From Kiloniellales bacterium (GTDB taxonomy: Bacteria > Pseudomonadota > Alphaproteobacteria > Kiloniellales > JAKSDN01): a stretch of DNA of 59,836 nt. The stretch is from contig JASJEC010000030.1 in the NCBI GenBank assembly GCA_030064845.1, positions 1 to 59,836 on the forward strand. Reading direction: 5' to 3'. Shown in pieces: positions 26,530 through 34,982 of the stretch. The notes under the pieces are model-generated. The model was not told the origin of the DNA, did not search any database, and saw only the letters and a program-made list of their open reading frames with translations. Made by a program: the position numbers and the translations under genes. Positions within the stretch are counted from its first letter, which is position 1, and each line of letters begins with the position of its first letter.

Positions 26530-26570
26530 GGTGCAACGGCGCCAGATGGTCCAAACAAGAACCAAATGGG

Positions 26571-26683
26571 TTCACCGCAGAGACACAGAGAGCACAGAGA
26601 ACCAAATGAAGTTGGTTGCGCGCAAAGCGCGCCAAAAAAGTTCGTTGGTTTTTCCTCTGTGCTCTCTGTGTCTCTGTGGTGAA
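26571..26683. repeat. Long inverted repeat (TTCACC...CAGAGACACAGAG type)
   Basis: The left arm 26571-26599 and right arm 26655-26683 are about 29-base inverted copies with one mismatch, separated by about 55 bases that contain a small GCGCGC hairpin. It lies between the convergent xthA and methyltransferase genes. Arms of this type (CACAGAGACACAGAG) recur in unrelated bacterial genomes. It could form a very stable hairpin and stop transcription from both sides. Confidence 0.85.
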
Positions 26684-26772
26684 AAGGAGTCAGCCTTCAG
26701 CCACAGGCACTGTGTCGCCCGTCGAGGCGTCAGCGATCTAACCGGTCCAATCTGGCGGTCGCCAGAGCGTTT

Positions 26773-27264
26773 TCAATCGTCCTTGCGGTAGAGGTGATAG
26801 CGGCCCGGCTGGACGCCGTCGGGCGGGTCGAGCGCCGTGCCGCCGGGAAAGGCGACGTCCTGGTCCGAGACCACCAGACCGCCCGCGCGGAGCAGGCCTG
26901 GCAGGTAAGACGCGATGACCGCCGCGATCGCGCGGCTGGCCGCTTCGTCGCCGGAACCGATGTCGATATGGATCAGTGCGGCCGAGCCCGGGAAGCGGGC
27001 CCGCGCGGCCGGCAGCGTGTCGCGCAGATCGCCCAGGATCAGACGTTCCGGGTCGGGGACGCAGTCCGGGTGGGCGCGCACCTCGCGCTCGAAGACGAAG
27101 ATCTCCCGGTTCGGGCAGATCTCGCGCAGATGGTCGTAGGTGCGGCCGTTGCCCAGGCCGATCTCGAGGATCGGCCCGTCCAGCGCCGCGGTCGCCGCCG
27201 CTGTCATATCGAGGCAGGCGCGCTGCGCCTGGAGCCGGCGGATGAAGCTGTCGAGCCGGCTCAC
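26773..27264 (-). CDS. Class I SAM-dependent methyltransferase-like protein
   Basis: 163 residues, a short Rossmann-type domain. Motif I ILEIGLGNGRTYDHL binds SAM, an acidic residue follows strand 2 (FVFEREVRA), and LIHIDIGSGDE and GGLVVSDQDV mark strands 4 and 5. The substrate is unknown. GTG 27264 is the start, 19 bases after the cyclic-nucleotide-binding gene, as the last gene of a three-gene operon. Confidence 0.8.
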   Translation of the reverse strand: MSRLDSFIRRLQAQRACLDMTAAATAALDGPILEIGLGNGRTYDHLREICPNREIFVFEREVRAHPDCVPDPERLILGDLRDTLPAARARFPGSAALIHIDIGSGDEAASRAIAAVIASYLPGLLRAGGLVVSDQDVAFPGGTALDPPDGVQPGRYHLYRKDD

Positions 27265-27283
27265 GGGGTCGTGCCGGCGCGGG

Positions 27284-27778
27284 TCACTTTGCCGCCGCTC
27301 GGGCTTTGGCCAAGTCCTTCTGTGCGGCGGTCAGCGCTGCGCGGGCTTCGGTCAATTGGGCGGTCGTGGCCTCCAGCCGCTGGGCCAAAACGCGCATGAT
27401 CTCGTTAGCCATTTCGGGGAAATCCAGGATCATGCGGAAGAACAGCTCCTTGGTCACCTTCAGCGCGGTCAGTTCGGTCGCCGCCTTGATGGTTGCGGTC
27501 CGGGGCACGTCGCAGAGGATCGCGATCTCGCCGATGATGTCGTTGCCTTCCAGGGTCGCGACGGTCAAGGGCCCGCTCGCGGTTTCGCTGATCACGTCCG
27601 CCTCGCCGGCAATCAGAATATAGGCCGAATCTCCCGCCTCGCCCTGACGGAACAGGACCTCTCCGGACTTGAAGACCAGACGCTCGCTGGCGAAGCACAT
27701 GAGCTTGAGCTTCGCCGTGTCGATGTTCGAGAACAGGGGAATCTGGCGAAGCACGTTGACCTCGTCGTCCAAACCCAT
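27284..27778 (-). CDS. Cyclic nucleotide-binding domain protein
   Basis: 164 residues: a CNB (cAMP-binding-type) domain with LFRQGEAGDSAYILIAGEADV and the phosphate-binding cassette GEIAILCDVPRTAT (about 83-96), then a C-terminal Ala/Lys-rich coiled coil (about 130-164). There is no DNA-binding helix-turn-helix, so it is not a Crp-type transcription factor and probably acts on a partner protein, perhaps the ABC protein encoded just upstream. AGAGGAG precedes ATG 27778. A class III cyclase is encoded at 46519. Confidence 0.9.
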   Translation of the reverse strand: MGLDDEVNVLRQIPLFSNIDTAKLKLMCFASERLVFKSGEVLFRQGEAGDSAYILIAGEADVISETASGPLTVATLEGNDIIGEIAILCDVPRTATIKAATELTALKVTKELFFRMILDFPEMANEIMRVLAQRLEATTAQLTEARAALTAAQKDLAKARAAAK

Positions 27779-27805
27779 GGCTTAACTCCTCTTTTGACGG
27801 CGGTT

Positions 27806-30499
27806 TCACCCCGCCGCGACGAGCTCTTTCAGTTCCGAACCCGATTCGTTCAGTTCCTCGAAGGTACCATCGGCGACCAGCTTGCCGGCGCGCATGACCA
27901 GGACGCGGTCGAAGCTGCCGGCGGCGGCCGCCCTCTGCAAGGTGCAGATCGTCCCCTTGCCGGCGCGGGTCGCGAGCACCCGGCCGAGCACGCGGGTCTG
28001 GGTCGCGGCGTCCATCACCGCGCCCGCCTCGTTCATGATCAGGAGGTCCGGCTGCTTGAGCAGCGCACGGCAGACCGCGAGCTTCTGGCGCTGCACGTGG
28101 GTCAGGCGCTTGCCGCCGAGGCCGACCTGGTAGTCCAGGCCCACGACCAGGACGGTCTGGCGCAGATCCAGGCTGTCGAGCACTTCGCGCACGACGCGGC
28201 CGATGATCTCGCCGGCCTGGGGCCGGCCGTAGACCACCCGGCCGAACAGGATGTTGTCCTGGATCGACGCCGCCTTGATATAGGCGTCGGGCTGGTAAAC
28301 CTGGACCGCGTCGGGATCGCGCTGCTCCAGAACCTCGGCGATGCGCTTGCGCGCCTCGATGATCATGGTGGCGCGCTCGTCGGTGATAAGCTCGAGCCGG
28401 TGGCGCGCCTCGATGTAGCGCATCGGGAGGCTGCGCAGGCGCAGCTGGTCGCTCGCCGGGGCCGCGTCCCGCCCGGCCTTCTCGATCCGCGCCACCAGGG
28501 TGCGGTACTCGGGCAGCTCGTCCTCGTCCATGAAGCCGAACTGCTCGAAGAAGGGGTGTCCGGGCGGCAGGTCGGCGAAGAGCTCGACCATGGTCCGGGC
28601 GATGGTCTCGCCCATGGCGGTGAGGTCGCCGAGCAAGCCCTTTTCCTCCAGCACCGCCAGCACCACGGGGTTCTCGGCGAGCACGTCCTCCTTGAAGCTG
28701 TCCTTGGTCGGGGTGCCGAACAGCAGGTTCTCCGCCAGGGTGGCGTTGGCGTTGTACTTCTCGGGATCGAAGCGGACCACGAGATCGCTCGCGTCCTCGG
28801 CCGCGAGGCGCTCCAGCAGGGCCTCGCGCGCGCGCAGAATGCCGGCCGCCACCGCCGGACGGGCGTCGGGATCGACCGTGCCGGTCAGGCCGAAGCGATA
28901 GACGTCCTCCTCGAGCTCGACGATTGACAGCGCCTCGACGACGCGCGCCTGGAGGGAGTCGAAGTCCTTGGCGCCGGCCGAGTCGTAGTCGATCCAGTCG
29001 GCCTCGGGGTCGAGCGCGACGTTGCCGGCGCGCAGGCTCTCGAGGTCGTCGCGCGACGGCGACGCCTGCGCCTCTTCAAGGCCGGCGGGCCGGTGCTTCA
29101 GGCCGTAGACCAGGTTCTCGAGCACCGATTGGGGAAAGAGGTACGCGTCCTGCCCGACGTAGGAGATGCGCCGCCCGGTCACGGCCTGGGGCAGGCTGTC
29201 GAGCGACCGGCCGTCGACCGAGATCGATCCGGTGCTCGGCTTGATCAGGTTGGCCAGCAGCAGGCCGAGGTGTTCCTTGCCGCTGCTGCTGCTGCCGACC
29301 ACGGCCAGATGCTGGGTCAGGTCCATCTGAAAACTGACGCTGTCGACCAGGCGCGTGTTGGCGTCGTCGACCAGCGAAACGCCGAAGCAGGCCAGCTCGC
29401 CCTCCAGGGGCGGGCCGCAGTCCGCCTCGAGGCTCTGGCACGTCGGGTCGATCAGGTCCGGCGGCTGGAACTGCTCGATGACCTGCTCGTACTTGATCTG
29501 CACATCGAGGCGTTGCTGGTCCCAGTCGATCAGCTCCTTGATCGGTCCGGGCAGGTCCTTGTAGGCGGCGATCACCGCGACCAAGGCGCCGATGTCGAGC
29601 CGGCCGCTGAGCGCCAGCAGGCCGCCCGCGGAGTAGAAGACGAAGGGCGTGAGCTGGGCCAGGAAGTTGTTGAGGAACTTGACGAAGAACTTGCGCTGGA
29701 AGATCTCGACCCGGATCTTGAAGATCCTGCCGAGCCGCGACGAGAGGTCCGAGCGCTCGTAGTTCGAGGTGTCGTGGGCGTGGATCTCGGTCGCGCCGTC
29801 GACCAGTTCGCCGATCCGCCCGGCCAGCTGGCGCGCGGTCAGCTGCCGTTCGCGCCCGAGCAGGAGAATGCGCCGGCGGAGCTTGGGGATCAGAAAGGCC
29901 TGGATGGCGACGATCGTGGCGGCGACCAGGCCGAGCCAGATGCTCTGCAGCATGATGAAGGTCATGGCGGTGATCGCCTGCCCGCCGAGGAAGGCCGGGG
30001 TGACGAAGGCGTCGCCGATGAAGCCGCCGAGCGGCTCGACCTCGTCCTTGATCATGGTCGCCACCTCCGCCTGCTTGACGCGGCGGGTGTGGAACACCGG
30101 GAAGCGCAGCACCCGGTCGCCGAGCTCGAAGCGGAGGCGGCGCAGCATGCGCTCGCCCATGCGGCCCTTCAGCGTGTTGATCACGAACTTGAAGGCGCCG
30201 TTGATGAACACGAAGAAGAGAAAGGCGAAACTGAGCGCCATCAGGAAGTCGGCCTGCTCCAGCTTGAAGCCGTCGAACAGGCGTACCACCGGATCGGTGA
30301 AGGGCACCTCGATCCCCAGGAACGGCCGGGTCGAGCCGGGCCCCTCGAAGCCTTCGCCCTGGATGCCCTGGTTGACGATTGATTTCGGCAGGTCCAGCGA
30401 GACGAAGTAGAAGGGCATCGAAAGGGCGACCAGCAGCAGAATGAACAGCTGCTCCTTGCTGCTGTACCGCCAGATATACTTGAAGAGTCTCGGCTCCAT
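27806..30499 (-). CDS. ABC exporter-like protein with degenerate, insertion-bearing ATPase domain
   Basis: 897 residues from ATG 30499. An ABC-exporter membrane domain (about 1-335, roughly six helices) is followed by a nucleotide-binding domain split by about 330 residues. Walker A is GSSSSGKE (E409 in place of Ser/Thr), the Q-loop is Q450, the signature is LTHVQ (799-803) instead of LSGGQ, Walker B is LLIMNE (N823 for Asp, catalytic E824 kept), and the switch His is Q855. The insertion repeats the Q-loop region: QDAYLFPQSVLENLVYG (450-466), a diverged copy near 578-595 (ENLLFG) and QPDAYIKAASIQDNILFG (736-753). Transport activity is doubtful. It leads an operon with the CNB protein and methyltransferase. 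ATG 30556 would add 19 residues. Confidence 0.85.
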   Translation of the reverse strand: MEPRLFKYIWRYSSKEQLFILLLVALSMPFYFVSLDLPKSIVNQGIQGEGFEGPGSTRPFLGIEVPFTDPVVRLFDGFKLEQADFLMALSFAFLFFVFINGAFKFVINTLKGRMGERMLRRLRFELGDRVLRFPVFHTRRVKQAEVATMIKDEVEPLGGFIGDAFVTPAFLGGQAITAMTFIMLQSIWLGLVAATIVAIQAFLIPKLRRRILLLGRERQLTARQLAGRIGELVDGATEIHAHDTSNYERSDLSSRLGRIFKIRVEIFQRKFFVKFLNNFLAQLTPFVFYSAGGLLALSGRLDIGALVAVIAAYKDLPGPIKELIDWDQQRLDVQIKYEQVIEQFQPPDLIDPTCQSLEADCGPPLEGELACFGVSLVDDANTRLVDSVSFQMDLTQHLAVVGSSSSGKEHLGLLLANLIKPSTGSISVDGRSLDSLPQAVTGRRISYVGQDAYLFPQSVLENLVYGLKHRPAGLEEAQASPSRDDLESLRAGNVALDPEADWIDYDSAGAKDFDSLQARVVEALSIVELEEDVYRFGLTGTVDPDARPAVAAGILRAREALLERLAAEDASDLVVRFDPEKYNANATLAENLLFGTPTKDSFKEDVLAENPVVLAVLEEKGLLGDLTAMGETIARTMVELFADLPPGHPFFEQFGFMDEDELPEYRTLVARIEKAGRDAAPASDQLRLRSLPMRYIEARHRLELITDERATMIIEARKRIAEVLEQRDPDAVQVYQPDAYIKAASIQDNILFGRVVYGRPQAGEIIGRVVREVLDSLDLRQTVLVVGLDYQVGLGGKRLTHVQRQKLAVCRALLKQPDLLIMNEAGAVMDAATQTRVLGRVLATRAGKGTICTLQRAAAAGSFDRVLVMRAGKLVADGTFEELNESGSELKELVAAG

Positions 30500-30690
30500 C
30501 GGACCCCACGGGACTTTCCAGCGCGAAGGGGCAGCGCCGCCCGTTAGATTAACCAAACCGCTGCGAAGGTACAGAGCCCTTCACAGCGGGGCGGCGTGTG
30601 AAGCCCCGGATTTCCGGACACCTTTCGGAATTGCCCCGGCTGTGGCATGGTCTGCCGTCGCCTGTCGGGGGGAGCCGAAAAGGAGGGGGC

Positions 30691-31941
30691 ATGGCCGGGC
30701 GCGGGAAGAGCAAACGCGTTCTCATCTACAGTCACGACAGCTTCGGCTTGGGCCATCTACGGCGCTGCCGCGAGATCGCCCACGCGTTGGTCGAGGCCGA
30801 AAAGAACCTCTCGGTTCTGATCCTTTCCGGATCGCCGATCATCGGCAGCTTCGACTTCCGCGCCCGGGTCGACTTCGTGCGGATTCCCGGCGTCATCAAG
30901 CTGCGCAACGGCGACTACACCTCGCTCAAGCTGCTGATCGACATCGAGCAGACCATGGCGCTGCGCGCTTCGATCATCGAGCACACGGCCAAGATATACG
31001 ACCCGGACCTCTTCATCGTCGACAAGGAGCCGCTTGGCCTGCGCGGCGAGGTGGAGGGCGCGCTGGCGCTGCTGAGGGGCCGTGGCACGCCCTGCATCCT
31101 CGGCCTGCGCGACGTGATGGACGAGCCGGCCCTGCTGATCCCGGAATGGGAGCGCAAGGAATCCATTCCGGCGCTCAGCAAGTACTACGACGACATCTGG
31201 GTCTACGGCCTGCCGCAGATCTACAATCCGCTGGAGGGCATCGACCTGCCGCCGTCGGTCGCCCACAAGGTGACCTACACCGGTTATCTGCCGCGCAACG
31301 TGCCCGAGGCGACGCCCCAGGTCCTGCTCGAGAAGGTTTCCGAACCCTACCTGCTGATCACGGTCGGCGGCGGCGGCGACGGCGAGGAAATCGTCGACTG
31401 GGTACTGCGCGCCTACGAGGAGGACCCGGACATCCCCTATCCCGCCCTGCTCGTGCTCGGCCCCTTCATGTCGTCGGAACTGCAGGGCGACTTCCTGGCG
31501 CGCGTCCACCGCCTGGACAAGGTCGAGGCCATCACCTTCGAGGCGCGCCTCGAGAGCCTGATGGAGCGCGCGGTCGGCGTGGTCTGCATGGGTGGCTACA
31601 ACACCTTCTGCGAGGTCCTTTCGTTCAACAAGCGGGCGCTGGTGGTGCCCCGCCGCGAGCCCAGGATGGAGCAGTACATCCGCGCCACGCGCGCGGCGCA
31701 GCTCGGCCTGGTGCGCGTGCTCAGCGAGACCGATCGGCGCGACGCCAGAGTGATGGCAACGGCGCTGCGGACCCTGCCCCAGCAGCCGCTGCCGGCCGAC
31801 ACCGTGGTGCCGGGGCTGCTCGACGGCCGCGAGAACGTGATCAAGCTGGCGCGCCAGTGGCTCGCCAGGCGCAGGCCGCGCAGGCCGGAAGTCGTCGGGG
31901 CGAGCGGCCTGGAATCGGCGCCTTCGCTCCTCCGCCTCTAG
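30691..31941 (+). CDS. MurG/GT28-like glycosyltransferase, paralogue 1
   Basis: 416 residues, GT-B fold. The N-terminal SHDSFGLGHLRRCREIAHAL is the Gly-His loop of MurG/MGDG-synthase-type enzymes, and VVCMGGYNTFCEVLSFNKRALVVPR is the C-terminal nucleotide-sugar-binding region. ATG 30691 follows AGGAGGGGG, so the open frame from 30598 is leader. It heads a codirectional cluster of sugar-active genes and resembles the protein encoded at 34979. Acceptor and donor are unknown. Confidence 0.85.
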   Translation: MAGRGKSKRVLIYSHDSFGLGHLRRCREIAHALVEAEKNLSVLILSGSPIIGSFDFRARVDFVRIPGVIKLRNGDYTSLKLLIDIEQTMALRASIIEHTAKIYDPDLFIVDKEPLGLRGEVEGALALLRGRGTPCILGLRDVMDEPALLIPEWERKESIPALSKYYDDIWVYGLPQIYNPLEGIDLPPSVAHKVTYTGYLPRNVPEATPQVLLEKVSEPYLLITVGGGGDGEEIVDWVLRAYEEDPDIPYPALLVLGPFMSSELQGDFLARVHRLDKVEAITFEARLESLMERAVGVVCMGGYNTFCEVLSFNKRALVVPRREPRMEQYIRATRAAQLGLVRVLSETDRRDARVMATALRTLPQQPLPADTVVPGLLDGRENVIKLARQWLARRRPRRPEVVGASGLESAPSLLRL

Positions 31942-31978
31942 CTTGACGCGACGGGACCCCGGTCCCTAACGTCCCGCC

Positions 31979-33259
31979 ATGAGCGCAACTCGGATCAACA
32001 CGGCCGAAGCGGCGGCGCCGGTCGCCTTGGTGCTGAAGGGCTATCCGCGCCTCAGCGAAACCTTTATCGCGCGGGAGATCCTGGCCCTGGAGCAGCGCGG
32101 CGTGCCCCTCGTGATCTACTCCCTGCGCCATCCGACCGACCGCGCCCGGCACCCGGTCCACGACCGGATCCGCGCGCCGGTGCACTACCTGCCGGAGTAC
32201 CTGCACCAGGAGCCGCGCCGCGTGCTCGCCGCCTGGGCGCGGGCTCGCCGTCTGCCGGGCTACGGCGCCGCCCGCGCCCTCTGGCTGCGCGACCTCGCCC
32301 GCGACCCGACCCGCAACCGGGTGCGCCGCTTCGGACAGGCCTGCGTGCTGGCCGCCGAGCTGGCGCCGGCGCCGCGCCGCCTGCACGCCCACTTCCTGCA
32401 CACGCCCGCCTCGGTGGCGCGCTACGCCGCCGCCATGACCGGCCTGCCCTGGTCCTGCTCGGCCCACGCCAAGGACATCTGGACCACGCCCGAATGGGAG
32501 AAGCGCGAGAAGCTCGCCGACCTCGACTGGCTGGTGACCTGCACCGCCTCGGGCCGGGATCACCTGGCCGCGCTCGCCGCCGATCCGGCCAAGGTCGCGC
32601 TGGCCTACCACGGCCTGGATACGACCGGCCTGCCGCCTCGGCCCGCGCGGCGGCCGGCGCGCGATGGCCGCGACCCCGGCGATCCGGTCCGCATCCTGTC
32701 GGTCGGGCGGGCGGTCGCCAAGAAGGGCTACGGCGACCTGCTGGAAGCGCTCGCCGCCCTGCCCGAGCCGCTCAACTGGCGCTTCAACCACATCGGCGGC
32801 GGGCCCCTGGCCGACGGCCTCCGAAAGCAGGCCGGAAAGCTCGGCCTGGCCGGGCGCATCGAGTGGCTCGGCAGCCAGGCCCAGGACGCGGTCTTCGAGG
32901 CCTATCGCGGCGCCGACCTCTTCGTGCTGGCCAGCCGGATCGCCGACGACGGCGACCGGGACGGCCTGCCCAACGTGCTGATGGAGGCGCAGAGCCAGGG
33001 GCTGGCCTGCCTCTCGACCCGCGTTTCGGCGATCCCGGAGCTGATCCTCGACGGCGAGACCGGCGTGCTGGTCGACCCCGAGGACCCGGCGGTTCTGGCG
33101 CGGGCGCTCGAGTCGCTGATCACCGACCCGGCGGGCCGGGAGCGCCTCGGCAACGCCGGCGCCGAGCGGCTGGGCCAGGCCTTCGGCATGGAGCAGGGCC
33201 TCGACCTCATCATGACGCGCCTCGACCCGGAGCCGGCCGCGCTGCGCCGCGCCGGCTAG
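31979..33259 (+). CDS. Glycosyltransferase family 4 protein
   Basis: 426 residues, GT-B fold. The N-terminal LKGYPRLSETFIAREILALEQRG is the typical acceptor-side start; LSVGRAVAKKGYGDLLEA begins the donor-binding domain, and DGLPNVLMEAQSQGLACLSTRVSAIPELI contains the E-x7-E motif that holds the nucleotide-sugar. It is a retaining transferase, probably of exopolysaccharide or glycolipid synthesis. The gap to the next gene is 2 bases. Confidence 0.9.
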   Translation: MSATRINTAEAAAPVALVLKGYPRLSETFIAREILALEQRGVPLVIYSLRHPTDRARHPVHDRIRAPVHYLPEYLHQEPRRVLAAWARARRLPGYGAARALWLRDLARDPTRNRVRRFGQACVLAAELAPAPRRLHAHFLHTPASVARYAAAMTGLPWSCSAHAKDIWTTPEWEKREKLADLDWLVTCTASGRDHLAALAADPAKVALAYHGLDTTGLPPRPARRPARDGRDPGDPVRILSVGRAVAKKGYGDLLEALAALPEPLNWRFNHIGGGPLADGLRKQAGKLGLAGRIEWLGSQAQDAVFEAYRGADLFVLASRIADDGDRDGLPNVLMEAQSQGLACLSTRVSAIPELILDGETGVLVDPEDPAVLARALESLITDPAGRERLGNAGAERLGQAFGMEQGLDLIMTRLDPEPAALRRAG

Positions 33260-33261
33260 CG

Positions 33262-34398
33262 ATGCGCGTCGCCTTCTATGCGCCGCTGAAGCCGCCGGAC
33301 CATCCGGTGCCGTCGGGCGACCGCCGCATGGCGGCACTGCTGACCGAGGCGCTCGGCCGCGCCGGCTGCGAGGTGGAGCTGGCCTGCCACCTGCGGAGCC
33401 GCGATCCCCTGGGCGACCCGGCGCGCCAGGCGCGGCTCGAGACTCTCGGCGCCGCACTCGGCCGGCGGCTGGTCGCCCGTTACCGGCGCCGGCCGGCGCC
33501 GGAGCGGCCCGACCTCTGGTTTACCTATCACCTCTACTACAAGGCGCCCGACTGGCTCGGCCCCGGCGTCAGCCGGGCGCTCGGCATCCCCTATATCGTG
33601 GCCGAGGCGTCGGTCGCCAACAAGCGGGCGGGCGGCCCCTGGGACGCCGGGCACCGCGCCACCCTGGCTGCGCTCGATCAGGCCGAGCGGGTGATCGCGC
33701 TGAACTCCCAAGACGCCCTGGCCCTGCCGGACCGGAGCCGGGTCGAGCCCCTGAAGCCCTTCCTTGATCCGGCGCCCTACGGCCGAGCGGCCGCGCGGCG
33801 GCCCCAGCACCGCGCCACGCTGGCGGGTCGGCTCGGCCTCGACCCCGCCAAGACCTGGCTGGTCGCCCTAGCGATGATGCGCCCGGGCGACAAGCTCGCG
33901 TCCTACCGGATGCTGGCCGACGCGCTCGGCCGGATCGACCGGGAAGACTGGGTCCTGATCGCCGCCGGCGACGGGCCCGCGCGACCGGCCGTCGAGGCGG
34001 CCTTTGCCGGTTTCCCGCCGGGACGGGTTCATTTCGCTGGCGAAACAAGCCAAGCGGAGACCCCTGATCTCCTCTCGGCCGGCGACCTCTTCGTCTGGCC
34101 CGCGGTGAACGAGGCCTACGGCATGGCCCTTCTGGAGGCCCAGGCGAGCGGCCTGCCGGTGGTCGCGGGACGCACCGGCGGCGTGCCGGACATCGTCGAC
34201 AACGGGGTCACGGGCCTCTTGAGCGCGCCCGGCGATACCGCCGCCTTCGCCGCCGCGCTGACCGAGCTGCTCAGCGACGAGGCGGCGCGGGCCGCGATGG
34301 GCCGGGCGGCGCGGCGGCACGTCGCGGCGGAGCATGGCCTCGACGCCGCCGCGCGCCGGCTCGGCGCCATCCTGTCCGAAGCGGTGGGCCGGCCATGA
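33262..34398 (+). CDS. Glycosyltransferase family 4 protein
   Basis: 378 residues from ATG 33262, just after the upstream stop. RVAFYAPLKPPDHPVPSGDRR is the start of the N-terminal domain and EAYGMALLEAQASGLPVVAG with VPDIVDNGVTGLL is the C-terminal E-x7-E donor site. The donor sugar is unknown. Its stop overlaps the phosphatase start (ATGA), so the cluster is tightly coupled. Confidence 0.9.
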   Translation: MRVAFYAPLKPPDHPVPSGDRRMAALLTEALGRAGCEVELACHLRSRDPLGDPARQARLETLGAALGRRLVARYRRRPAPERPDLWFTYHLYYKAPDWLGPGVSRALGIPYIVAEASVANKRAGGPWDAGHRATLAALDQAERVIALNSQDALALPDRSRVEPLKPFLDPAPYGRAAARRPQHRATLAGRLGLDPAKTWLVALAMMRPGDKLASYRMLADALGRIDREDWVLIAAGDGPARPAVEAAFAGFPPGRVHFAGETSQAETPDLLSAGDLFVWPAVNEAYGMALLEAQASGLPVVAGRTGGVPDIVDNGVTGLLSAPGDTAAFAAALTELLSDEAARAAMGRAARRHVAAEHGLDAAARRLGAILSEAVGRP

Positions 34399-34982
34399 CC
34401 GCGCTCGTGCTGCTGCGCCACGGCCCAACCGACTGGAACGAGGCCGGCCGCATCCAGGGCCGCAGCGACCGTCCGCTGAGCGCCGCGGGCTCCGCGGCGG
34501 TCCGGCAATGGCGCCTGCCGGCGGGGCTCGGCCGGCATCGCTGGGTCACCAGCCCGCTGGCGCGCGCGCGGCAGACGGCGGCCCTGCTGGGCCATCCGGA
34601 GGCGGCGCCGGAGGGGTCCCTGATCGAGGCCGACTGGGGCGCCTGGGAAGGCGAGAGGCTGGATGAACTGCGGGTGCGTTACGGAGCCGAAATGAAGTCG
34701 CTCGAGGCCCGCGGCCTGGATTTCCGCCCGCCGGGCGGGGAGAGCCCGCGCGACCTGCAGGCGCGCCTGCGGCCCTGGCTGTGCCGCCTGGGCGCCGGCG
34801 CGGCCCCCACCGTGGCGGTCTGCCACAAGGGCGTGATCCGGGCGATCTACGCCCTGGCGGCCGGCTGGGACATGACCGGGGCGCCACCGGACAAGCTGCG
34901 CTGGCCTGCGGCCCACGTCTTCCGGGTGACGGCCCAGGGGGAACCCCGGGCGAAACGCCTCAACCTCCCGCTGACGCCGTGA
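34395..34982 (+). CDS. Histidine phosphatase family protein
   Basis: 195 residues with the phosphoglycerate-mutase-like phosphatase start LLRHGPTDWNEAGRIQGRSD (catalytic His8 in RHG), SPLARARQTA, the acid residue region EADWGAWEG, and VAVCHKGVIRAI with the second His. It is likely to dephosphorylate a sugar phosphate or small metabolite in the glycan pathway around it. Overlapping junctions on both sides (ATGA, GTGA). Confidence 0.9.
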   Translation: MTALVLLRHGPTDWNEAGRIQGRSDRPLSAAGSAAVRQWRLPAGLGRHRWVTSPLARARQTAALLGHPEAAPEGSLIEADWGAWEGERLDELRVRYGAEMKSLEARGLDFRPPGGESPRDLQARLRPWLCRLGAGAAPTVAVCHKGVIRAIYALAAGWDMTGAPPDKLRWPAAHVFRVTAQGEPRAKRLNLPLTP

